The notes under the pieces: model-generated
Database searches by the model: none
Seen by the model: only the letters and a program-made list of their open reading frames with translations
Told to the model about the DNA's origin: nothing
NCBI GenBank assembly: GCA_035235625.1
Contig: CP141140.1
Location: forward strand, 52,137,351-52,201,350
DNA: 64,000 nucleotides
Reading direction: 5' to 3'
Origin: Saururus chinensis
Lineage: Eukaryota > Streptophyta > Magnoliopsida > Piperales > Saururaceae
Position numbers and translations under genes: made by a program
Part shown: positions 38,455 through 49,297 of the stretch, one piece after another
Layout: each line of letters starts with the position of its first letter
How positions within the stretch are numbered: the first letter of the stretch is position 1

Positions 38455-39240
38455 GTGATCGATCATTCTAGTTTCTAGAATCAAGTATTATAACAATTAC
38501 TATAGTAATCGATCGATCAATTACTATAGCGATTGAACGGTTGACAAGTAATTTCTTGAAATTGGTCATTCTAAGTGGAATATGATTTCTATTTGAGGTA
38601 TAACACCTAAACCGACATTGGGCTCTATATAAGCTATGTTTTAGACATTTAAAAAGAAGAGGTAAGTCATTATTAAGGTAGACAAAAATTGGTGAATTTA
38701 CTCTATTGAGCTTTGAGTGATTAGAGTTTTGCATTAGCTATATGCTTTGAAAAATAATACTAAGCCAAAGAGATCCTACAATTGCTTTTGAATAGTTGGT
38801 AAGGATTTATTTACAAACACATAATACACAATATAGTTGTTTATGAGGCTTATTCATAAAGGGACCTTGAAGAAGCTTCATCATCCACAATCAAAGAAGG
38901 CTTTGATTGTTGGAGCATTATTGAAGAAGACAAAGGTCAAACTCAAAGGGAAAAACATCAATGAGGTGCCTTGGTGGCCAACAAACATATAGAGAAGGGT
39001 TTTTTATTGTGTTTAGAGGCTAATTGTTTGAGTCTTATAAAATTGTACTTTATAGTGCATTAATCTAGTCAAAGGAACAAGCTAACTATCGTTTTTTTCT
39101 AATATGGGTTTCTACATAAAAATCTTTGATGTATTTGTGTTTGCATGCTTGATTAATTTGCAATATAAGTAGTTTAATTATGTTTTGATTTTATGTGCAA
39201 TTGAGGCTACATCTTGTAGTCCTTTACCTTAGCAATATAT
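38455..39240 (+). mobile_element. LTR-like fragment, related to 10560-11290
   Basis: Shares GATCGATCG words, ACCTAAACCGACATTGGGCTC, a TATA-like CTATATAAGC near 38625, and a GAAGACAAAGGTCAAACTC segment in the same order as 10560-11290. Probably a copia-type LTR. No termini or target duplication found. Confidence 0.4.
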
Positions 39241-39809
39241 TTGGGCTAAAAGCACTATAATGACCTCTACAAATAAAAGGTAGAGTTTTTTCCATATTAC
39301 CTGGCCTAAGATACAAATATTTCATATTCCCTGGTTTTGTAAAAAATATTCTATAGAACCTAGGTTTACACGATATTTAAAAAAATTTGGACCAAAATAC
39401 CCTTACAACAAGGGTTAGGGTTTAAAATCGTGTAAACTAGTTGTGATGATGCATAAACAAAGAGGAGATCAGATCTCAGCAACGATTTGTGATTTTTGCC
39501 CGTCGGTTTTCATCAACAACAAATTTGATTTCTATTCATTGATTGTTGGCCTCCCTCACTTAATTGGCAATTGTTCTTCTTTGATTTTTGTCCAAAATTT
39601 TCTAACTACACAAACTATTTATCCATACAAAGGAGATCAAGATGACACTGTAACTCCAAAAAACGAATCTTGAAGGACTATCTAGGGAGAACAATGCTAT
39701 ATTAAAATGGAGAAGGATGTATATGCTAAGGAAGGACACTATAGAATATGATGTTAGAGGTTTTCATCCATGACTTGATGAACAATTGTATCAATAACAA
39801 ATATTGGCA

Positions 39810-40291
39810 AATATCGTGTTATCGATAACATGCTAGCTATGACGAATATTGTATTATAGTATATGCAATATATTGTGTTATCATTAATAAGTATTGTTGG
39901 CATATCGTGTTATCGATAACACGTTATGAAAAATATCGTGTTATCGATAACACGCTATGGTAAATATCATGTTATCGGTAACACGCTATGCCAAATATTG
40001 TGTTATCGATAACACGCTATGGTAAATATCGTGTTATCGATAACACACTATGTGCAAATATTGTGTTATTGATAATACACTATAACAAATATCGTGTTAT
40101 CGATAACACACTTTGGCAAATATCGTATATGAGATATAGAGGATATCGTAGCATATTATATTATCAATAATACATATTGTTAGCATATCATGTTACTGAT
40201 AACACGCTATAACGAATATTGTGTTATCAATAACACGCTATGATGAATATTGTGTTATCAATAACACGCTATGATGAGTATCATGTTATAG
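39810..40291. repeat. Palindromic minisatellite, left part
   Basis: About 30-bp units centred on GTGTTATCGATAACAC, a 16-bp perfect palindrome, joined by GCTATG(G/A)(C/T)(A/G)AATATC-type spacers. Roughly a dozen units; several keep the palindrome exactly, others have single substitutions such as GTGTTATCAATAACAC. A longer variant containing ATATAGAGGATATCGTAGC occurs near 40130. The array continues beyond the solo LTR. Confidence 0.85.
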
Positions 40292-42151
40292 TGTAAGGTC
40301 CCTTATTTTTCTACAATTTTCTGGGATTTTCCTGCTATTTTTTTGGTCATTTTCGGCAAAAAAATGTGACACTTCGACGTATTCATATTTGTATATTTTA
40401 CCCCATATTTATATGAGTAGAGTTGGGTGTGGGGCTTAGTTGTAGGCCGCGGTCCTCACTGCACGCTTACAGGGCAAATTTTGGAGGTACAATACTTAAC
40501 CAAGAGGTTAACGCGTATTGGGGATGTAAATATAAAAATAAAAAAAAGGTGAATAGTAAAATCGGCTTAAAAAGCCGATCCAGTTAGAAGGAAAACTCAA
40601 TGTCCAGAGAGAAGTGAAAACCCGAGCCCATTTTCAGTCATTGTTCTTCCTCCTCCATCGTCGGATTTTACCGGTTCTTGTCAGGATCCTCTTTGCCTCA
40701 CTACCACAAGTCCGTAGGTACCAGCTATGACCGCCACTATGGCCTCTTTGCTCCTCCACGAGGTACCAAACTTTTCTTCGGTTTTTCTCTCCTTCAAATC
40801 CCGTTTTTGAGCCGTGGGGATGCGATTTTGATGTCATTTGTAGCCACCCTCAACTAGACTTATGTCTGGTTGGCTGCTAGGAACCCACAGGCGCTAGCTA
40901 GAGCTACCGCCATGCTTTCTTCGCTCCACTATGAGCTACCGGTAATTTGGTCGGGTTTTGGTCACATTTTCCTATCACTGTCTGTGGCTTTTTTTTGAGA
41001 CGCCGGTGTGTTTCCGGTCGTCGTCCGGCCACCGAACGAACTTCGTCTAGCCTACCTCGACCTAGTGTCGGTAGGGGGTTATTGTTTCCAACCCTGCTTC
41101 GCCCTATTGACTTGCTCCGCCCGATTAGACTCTTTGGGTGCATCTCGGGTCGTTGCCATCGGCGAGCCGTGTGCCATTTGGCCATCATGAGCTCTACCCC
41201 AACTCGGCGATAGTGAGAGCAGACCCCACTTGGCCTGATTATACTTCCTCTCAGAATGGGCTGCTTGCCATTTGCCCTATACCGTGCGAGATGCATAGCC
41301 GCCCGCACCACGTGTATTGGTTGTGGGTGGTGATCAGCGATGTCGCCTCTTCGATCGGCCACCACCTCTTGGCCATAGCTCAGTTGCCCTTTTGTGGGCC
41401 TTAGGCCGCTACCGTCTGACCCATCTCCCCCTAGAGTGGTCCTTTTTGGCTGCGTGTGTATGTGCCCCACGTGTGCTTTTGGGTTTAGGCGCCGTATTCG
41501 CGCCGCCTGACCATCGGTTGGCTTTGCCACCAAATAGAGTTGACACATAGCCCTCCTCCACCTCTCCTTTGTCCTCGAGCATCACCCCACACTCTCCGCC
41601 CTTAAGTGGGCCCTTGTTGATGCGAAATCATCGCCGTTGGGTGATGTCCACGACCGATTTCGACGTCTTACGGCTGACCGAGTACGTCTTAGCCACTGGT
41701 CGACCTTCAATGAGTACATCATCGACTTCTGGTCGCACCACCACTTATGTTGGCATGATATTTCTCCCGGCCGCCCTAGTGTGCCGCCGTGGATCACGAA
41801 TTTTTTTTCATTGACTTCTGACACCCCGTTTGGCTGTTATTGTTTCGGCACTTCCTAAAATCCTCGGGACTGTAGCTCTCTCAACTTGGCAATGTTTTTG
41901 GCTACCGACTCCACCATTGACGCTACCACCATCGTGTGCTCGCCATCAAATACCATGATTACGAGGTAGGGGAGCTTTGAACTCGTAATTTCATGATAGC
42001 ATATTTTGAATGAGTAACAACATGCTAGGATTGTATGATTCAATGCTTTGGATGCTAAATTATGATCCGTTTGCATGATGTAAGAGGATGAATTATGCCA
42101 TGTTGAAATACATATGACATGCATGTTGGCTGTAAGTATGTTGGATGTATG

Positions 42152-42412
42152 TATGTGCTAGTGATGGCTAGCGTGTTTGTTGGTAAGCTTTGTATGTTGA
42201 TCGAGTATGTGCTAGTGATGGCTAGCGTGTTTGTTGGTAAGCTTCGTATGTTGATTGAGTATGCGCTAGTAATTACTAGCGTGTTTGTTGGTAAGCTTCG
42301 TATGTTGATTGAGTATGTGCTAGTGATGGCTAGCGTGTTTGTTGGTAAGCTTCGTATGTTGATTGAGCATGTACTAGTGATGGCTAGCGTGTTTGTTGGT
42401 AAGCTTCATATG
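42152..42412. repeat. Minisatellite, 54-bp unit x5
   Basis: Five copies of a unit containing GTGCTAGTGATGGCTAGCGT plus GTTTGTTGGTAAGCTT at a period of exactly 54 bp. Because 54 is a multiple of 3 the array reads through as a repetitive 18-residue open frame, which should not be taken as a protein. Confidence 0.9.
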
Positions 42413-43084
42413 TGTATGTATGTGCTAGTGATGACTAACTTGTATGTTTGAAGTATGTATGAATTATGCATGTGCTAGTGATGGCTAGCATGCATGTTTA
42501 AAGTATGTATAAATATGTATGTATGTGCTAGTGATGACTAGTGAGCATGTTTGTAAGCTGCGTATATATGATAGTATGTGTATGTTATATATATGTGTAA
42601 TAGACATACGTATGTATGATGGCTATTTGCCTATGCTATGGATATGCGTATGTGCATGTAGGCAATGTTAGTGTTTGGCTTGGATTTGGATTTAGATGTG
42701 TAAGCGTATGATGGATGACAGAGGATTATGTACTAGTGATGGCTAGTGTGTTTGTTGGTAAGCTTCATATGTGTATGTATGTGCTAGTGATGACTAACTT
42801 GTATGTTTGAAGTATGTATGAATTATGCATGTGCTAGTGATGGCTAGCATGCATGTTTAAAGTATGTATAAATGTGTATGTATGTGCTAGTGATGACTAG
42901 TGAGCATGTTTGTAAGCTGCGTATGTATGACAGTATGTGTATGTTATATATATGTGTAATAGACATACATATGTATGATGGCTATTTGCCTATGCTATGG
43001 ATATGCGTATGTGCATGTAGGCAGTGTCAGTGTTTGGCATGGATTTGGATTTAGATGTGTAAGCGTATGATGGATGACAGAGGA
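42371..43084. repeat. Direct duplication, 359-bp period
   Basis: 42371-42725 is repeated at 42730-43084 with few differences (for example GGCAATGTTAGTG versus GGCAGTGTCAGTG). It lies inside the solo LTR and is younger than the LTR's divergence from its relative at 2911. Confidence 0.85.
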
Positions 43085-45049
43085 TATGAGTATGATGGGG
43101 GAGGATTGGAATGGATTGTTTTGGATTAGAGCACATGTTGGGGGATTGTCAGACAGTAAGAATATGCATAATTGTACAAGCATAACATATAGATTATGAA
43201 GTGAAAATTAAGCATAATAAGTGAGATTTAAGTAAGAGCTTGATAATTGGGGTTGGCTCTAAGGAGCTCAGTTTAAGCACTTCCGAGTAAGATGTTTTGG
43301 CCATAAAGTAGATGACGGAGATTATAAGACTGTAAGGATTTTGGTGTACAGTGTGTTATGTTGTAAGATGAACGGGTTAAGTGAAGTCTGCTGCCTTGAC
43401 GAACTGTGGTTTCAGATCGGGCTCAGCTTCAGTTTGATCAGTGGAGCACGGTATGCTTGAGTGTTTGTGTGGCATAATTGTACTGCATAATTTACTTAAT
43501 TCAAACTTGAATTATAAGCACAACTAATGATAGCGTTGTGAGTTTGAGACCTGAGGGTTCAACGGATTAAGTTCCGTGTTTGAGCTAGCCAATAATGAGT
43601 CAGTTGAGCATTTCTTATGTCTTGCCATGGTGTTTATCTCCTGCGGGATGTTGTCTGTGTGATGTATGAAGCCCAGACGTTTGATACTCTGTTGAGAGCG
43701 ACATATGTTTCCAACTTTGGTTTGTGTGCTATATAAGCCCAGACGTTTGATGCTTTATTGAGAGCGTTGTATGATTTCTGCCCAGGAGTGGTTCTGGCAC
43801 TATAAGACCCATCATGGTGGGCAATTTTATAGCACTATAAGACCCATTATGGTGGGCAATTGTATGACCCCTTATGTGTGGGTGTATATTTGCGCGCTCA
43901 GGTAAGTAGCATCATGAACCTGCTCTTACCTGTTTGATTCAGTGCCCCATGAGCATTGGTGTGCCTTACCTTCGGAAAAGTCCATGGTGTCTAGTCACTC
44001 CCGGGAGGTTAAGGTGATGCCCTAGTGACATTCTTTTCCATTTTGACGCTGGAGCTTATTAGTTGTAATGAGCTTCAGTGGTTAATAGTATGTGTACGAC
44101 TATGTGAGTTGGTATGTATGATTATGAGCACGACTGTAAGAGTTTGTGTATGAGCACGATTGTAAGAGTATGAGTATGAGCACGTACGTGTAAGGTCGTA
44201 CAAGTAAGATTGTACGAGTAAGGTCGTACAAGTATGTGTATGTTATATGAGTAAGTATATGATTGTACGAGTAAGGTCGTACATGTATGTGTAAGTTGTT
44301 TGAGTAAGCGTACGATGGTACGAGTAAGTTTGTAAGACCCTGAATAAGGGTGTTTATGTAAGTTTGATTCGATGACATGATGTTAGCATGATGATATGTG
44401 TGTCTGTATGCGTATGTGCATAATTATGATATGCCTATTTGCTTCATGTTTGAGTTGTGTGAATGCATCTATGTATGGATTTATTGAGTTCACTGTTTAG
44501 AACTCCCCTACTGGGTATTTTCCTACTGAGTATGAAAATACTCATTACCCTACTTTTTAGCCCCGTTGTTCGGGAGGCTTTTGCAGGTTATGACGAAGAG
44601 CTCCTGGAGATGGATGCTCATTTTAGCAATGGATTGATTCCCGTTGACTCAAGTATATGCTTGACTCACTGGGAGTTTATTTGTGCCAAAATCCGATGCA
44701 TTGGGTGAGATGAGAATTAAGATGTTTATCTTTCTAGACTTTCGTTTGGATTAGACTGTGGACTGTTATGGGACTGACACTCAGGGATGCCTGGGAGAGA
44801 TTTATATTTAAAGTTCATGACCATAGCAATTTATCCGTACGGTTGTTTTTTAGTACCGCTTGTGGATGTTTGTTTTACTGTACGATGTTTGATTGAATGA
44901 GGAAAAAAATTGTATGGAAAAACTGATGTGTTATGTTTTAAATTATAAAACTGTTTTCACAGGTTTCGTATTTCCGATTTATAGCAGTTATATTGCAAAA
45001 AAATTTTGTGAATTTTGAGGAAAATGTATGAAAAATCTTAGGCGTTACA

Positions 45050-45637
45050 TATAGTATATGTAATATAGAGGAAAATAAATAATACGTTTTGTTGGCATAT
45101 CATGTTATTGATAACACGCTATGACGAATATCGTGTTATTGATAATACGATATAATGAATATCGTGTTATTGATAACATGCTTTGACAAATATCATATTA
45201 TCGTATATGCGATATAGAGGATATTGTAGCATATTGTATTATCAATAACACGCATTGTTGGCATATTGTGTTATCGATAACACACTATGAAGAACATTGT
45301 GTTGTCGATAACACGCTTTGGCAAATATTGTATTATCGTATATGTGATATAAAGGATATCATAGCATATTGTATTATCAATAGCACACATTGTTGGCATA
45401 TTATGCTATGACGAATATCGTATTATCGTTAATACGCTATGACAAATATCGTGTTATCGTTAATACGCTATGGCAAATATCGTATATTGACAATACACTA
45501 TGGCAAATATCGTATTATCATATATGTGATGTAGAAAATATCATATTATAGGTTGTCAGCTCAAAGAATACATATCGTATTATCAATAATACATTTTATT
45601 GACATATCGTGTTATCATATATACGATATGGATTAAG
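45050..45637. repeat. Palindromic minisatellite, right part
   Basis: Continuation of the array at 39810-40291 beyond the solo LTR. Units are more diverged here (GTGTTATTGATAACAC, GTATTATCGTTAATAC). A longer unit with ATATGCGATATAGAGGATAT recurs about every 160 bp, so a higher-order repeat is likely. Confidence 0.8.
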
Positions 45638-46639
45638 CGTTGAACACGAGCCATGCAGAGAGTGAGATCTTCAGTCCATTTAGTGGGAGCCATCCTCTCT
45701 TTCTCGCAATGTCGAAAGTCTCGCGAGTCATGCAGAGTGGATGTACTCTACCCGATTTCCTTCGGATTTGTTGTACTGCTAAAAATCTTTTCTTTTTGCT
45801 GACACTACAACAAAAAGGACTATTAGCGACGCTTTTAAGTGTCGCTAATAATCCTAAAACTATCGTTAATGATTATTAGCGATGCATAAAAAGCGTCGCT
45901 AAAATCGTCGATAATAATCCCATCGCAACTGATCATTAGTGATGTTTGTAATAAGAGTCGCTAATAGTATACATTAGCGACGTTTAATTTTTTTGTCGCT
46001 AATAATAAATTATTAGCGACACTCTAGTAAACGTTGCTAATAATAAGTTATTAGTGACACTTTTTCTAAAGCTTCACTAATAATTTATTAATAGCAACGC
46101 TTAGGTAAGCGTCACTAATAAGTTAACGTATTTTTAAAGAATATAAAAAATTTATTAGTGACGTTTGTTATCTGTCACTAAAAGTATTTTAGCGACATTT
46201 TTCAAAATGTTGCTAATAATATTTATAAATCGTAATTTAAATAAGCATCGCTACTTAATGAATTATTAGTGATGCTAAACAATCAGTCGCTAATCATATG
46301 TAATTTTAAAAAATAAACATTAGTGATGCTTTTCTATGCGTCGCTAGTAGTAATAAAATAAAAGAAAAAATTAAAACTGGGGAGAGGCACCAGATTCCGG
46401 CGCCTGTCTACCGGTAGGGGTAGGGGAGGGGAGAGGGGGAGCCTAGGGATGAGAAGGGGCTTCGTCTAGAGAAGCGGGAGACCCTCACCCGTCGGCTAGA
46501 GGATGGGGCAGAGGGGAGGAAATAGGGGAGAACAAAGGGGGTGGGGAAGAAACAGGGGAGAAGAGAGAAAGGGTTGAGCAGAGGAGACGACGTTGGAAGT
46601 TGGTTGCTAAGCCAGATCTGACGCTGGGGTGGGGGTGAA

Positions 46640-47110
46640 TGGGGCCAGTGGAACTGGGGGAGGGGGGGGGGCGAGGAGAATTAGGAGAGAATAGAGAAGG
46701 GGGGAGCAGAGAGAGGTGGAGGGGGTATGGAGAGGGAATGACACTTTGGGGAGCTTCAGGAGATGGAGTAGGAGCTTCAGCGACGACACTTCTAGGAGAT
46801 CCAAAAGAGAGTGGTCGTCATCAAAGAGGGAGATCTTGGAGACAAAGAAGATGAGACCCATCCTCAAAAAGCCCAGGAGCTTGGAGACGATTGAACTCAA
46901 ATCTGAATCGAAAATGGAGGAAGAAGCAGCCAACATACAAGCAAGAAGAGGTCGTGATGGCGCTGATGGAGCATCGGGCGAGAGTGGTCAACACCCTCAA
47001 GAAGAGGCTGGTCTCAGCAGATCCAGATGGAGGAGGCCCAGGCACACCTCTACGATTCCCCGGCCCATCTAGTCCACCTCCCCTCCCGTCGGAAGAATCC
47101 ACCACCAAAT
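46640..47110 (+). other. G+C-rich interior of the CACTA, possible captured gene piece
   Basis: Less AT-rich than the arms, with overlapping open frames. One plus-strand frame (46891-47169) has a QEEVVMALMEHRARVVNTLK segment that looks helical and protein-like, followed by Pro/Ser-rich residues. I do not recognise its source. CACTA elements often carry captured host exons, so that is one explanation; chance is another. Confidence 0.3.
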
Positions 47111-47130
47111 CCTCTGTCCAACTCACCTCC

Positions 47131-47340
47131 GAGCTCGCCTCTATCATCATTTGTCCAGCCCGCCTCTGAGCTCGCCTCTGTCATCCTCTGTCCAGCCCAC
47201 CTTTGAGCTCGCCTCTGTCATCCTCCATCCAGCCTGCCTTCGAGCTCGCCTTTGTCATCCTTCGTCCAGCCCGCCTCCGAGCTTGCCTCTGCCATCCTCC
47301 GTCCAGCCCACCTCTGAGCTCGCCTCTATCATCCCCCTTG
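47131..47340. repeat. Minisatellite, 37-bp unit x6
   Basis: About six copies of GAGCTCGCCTCTGTCATCCT followed by CYGTCCAGCCCGCCTCY, starting at 47131, 47168 and 47205 and continuing to 47340, inside the CACTA element. Confidence 0.85.
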
Positions 47341-47713
47341 TGTCCACCCAAGGTCTCCATTTTGGCGGCACTACCCAGAAAAGACCCCACCTTGGTGGGT
47401 GGCACTGGGTCGCCAGCCGAGCTCCTCCATAAGAAGTGGTCAGCCGCGTAAGGTGGAAGTTGAGGAGAAATGGGAGGGGAGGGGCCGGTTAATAAGCACG
47501 GGCGAATTTTTCCCGCACGCGAGAATTTCCCGCTTGATGAAAATTGCCCGTGCGCTATCCTGTGTAGGCAAAAATCTAAGTTTTTGCGACGCTTCCAGAG
47601 AAGCATCGCTATTTGGCAATAATTTTTGCGTTGCACGAACAACAGGTTGCTAATATTGTATAATTTGCAACACACTTCCATGTAAGTCGCAAATAATATA
47701 CTTAATATAATTT

Positions 47714-49297
47714 TTAAATGTTGCCCTCTCACTTCACTCTCCTTTCTCTCTCTCTCTCCTCCCTCTCTCATTTCTCTCTCTCTCTCTTCCTCTCTCTCCA
47801 CTCTCCCTTCTCTCTCCCTCTCCTCTCTCTCCTCCCTCTCCTCTCTCTTTACACACTATCTCTCCTCTATTTTCAATTCTTTATGATTTTTTATTTTTCA
47901 CAATTAATTCTAAAAATAAAAAAAGAAATAAAATAAAGACTATTAGCGACGCATACTCATATGTGTTGCTAATACATACCCTATTATAGACGTATATTTT
48001 TATATGTCGCTAATAGTATTTAATTTATTTATTTTTTTTAAATTTTAAAAACCATTAGCGACATATAGCTACATATGTTACTAATACTATAGTGTATCAG
48101 TGACATATATAGTTATACATCGCTAATACACTATTATATTAGCGACGTATATATGTATATGTTGCTAATACACCGTAGTATTAGCAACATATACATGTAA
48201 ACGTCGCTAATACTCTTTTTTTAAATAAAATTAATATCCCCCTCTCCTCTCTCTCTTCCCTCTCCTCTCCTCTCTCTCCCTCTCTCACTCTTCCCTCTCC
48301 TCTCTCTCCCTCTCTCTCCCCTCTCTCCCTCTCCTCTCTTTCCCCTCTCTCTCTCCTTCTCCTCTCTCTCTCTCCTCACTCTCTCTATCAATTTTAATTT
48401 TAATTTTTTTAAATTAAAAATACTATTAGCGATGTATACTTGTATATGTCGCTAATGGTATAGTGTATTAGTGACGCATATGTGTATATGTTGCTAATAC
48501 TATTTTAAAAAAAATTTAAAAAAATCTCCCCCTCTCTCCCTCTCCTCTCTCTACCTCCCTCCCTCTTCTCTCTCTCTATATCCTCCCTCCCTCTCCTCTC
48601 TCTCTATCCTCCCTCCCTCTCCTCTCTCTCCCCTCTCCACTCTCTCTTCTCTCTCCCCTCTATCTCCTCTCTCTTTTCTCTCTCTCTCCTCTCTCCCCTC
48701 TATCTCATCTCTCTTTTCTCTCTCTCCTCTCTCTCCCCTCACTCTCTCTCCTCCATCTCCCCGCTCTCTCTCCCTCTCTCACTATCTATTTTTATTTTAA
48801 TATTTTTAAAATTAAAAATACTATTAGCGACGTATATGTGTATATGTCACTAATGCTATAGTGTATTAGCGACACATATATATGCATAGCTAATATACTA
48901 TAGTATTAGCAACATATAGATATATATATCGCTAATACTATAGTGTATTAGCGACGTATACGTGTATACATCGCTAATACTCTTTTTTAAAAAAATCTCC
49001 CCCTCTCCTCTCTCTCTCTCCTCTCTCTCCCTTCTCTCTCCCTCTCCTCTCTCCCCTCCTCTCTCTATCCTCCCTCTCCCTCTCCTCTCTCCCCTCCTCT
49101 CTCTATCCTCCCTCTCCCTCTCTCTCTCTCCTCCCTCTCCCTCTCTCTCTCCTCACCCTCTCTCTCTCCCTCCTCTCTCCACGCCCTCTCTCTCCTCCAT
49201 CTCACTCTTCCCTTTCTCTCTCTCACCTCCCCCTCTCTCTACTCTCTCCCCTCTCTCTCTTCGATCCCTCTCTTCTCTCTCTTCACTCTCTCTTTTA
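47714..49297. repeat. Alternating CT-rich blocks and AGCGAC hairpins
   Basis: Four CT-rich blocks (about 47716-47870, 48238-48390, 48527-48785 and 48995-49297) alternate with short AT-rich segments carrying paired TTAGCGAC/GTCGCTAA words. The repeated module suggests amplification of one unit in the right arm of the CACTA. Confidence 0.8.

Larger units (their letters stand above)
40292..45049 (+). mobile_element. Solo LTR, 4758 bp, inserted in the minisatellite
   Basis: Starts TGTAAGGTCCCTTATTTTTC and ends CTTAGGCGTTACA at 45049, with a perfect 5-bp duplication TATAG at 40287-40291 and 45050-45054. Its start matches the minus-strand start of the LTR at 2911-6391 (TGTAAGGACCC), so the two form one subfamily in opposite orientations. 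There is no gag-pol. It is unusually long, in part through internal tandem duplications. The G+C-rich zone 40620-41830 has longer open frames on both strands with no recognised domain. Confidence 0.85.

Noticed and set aside
40904..41548. A 214-codon minus-strand frame, the longest in the window
   Set aside because: It lies in the G+C-rich part of a solo LTR, overlaps several plus-strand frames, and has no recognisable domain or splice context.
42119..42451. A 110-codon open frame with an 18-residue repeat
   Set aside because: It is produced by the 54-bp minisatellite in the solo LTR, whose period is a multiple of three. No domain, and the flanks are non-coding.
39810..45637. Regular palindromes at ~30-bp spacing, resembling a CRISPR array
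   Set aside because: The spacers are themselves repeats of one another, not unique, and the context is plant nuclear DNA. It is a minisatellite.
47181..47801. A 206-codon minus-strand frame
   Set aside because: It runs through the 37-bp minisatellite and a CT-rich block of the CACTA element; Arg/Glu-rich and Gly-rich runs are repeat products.
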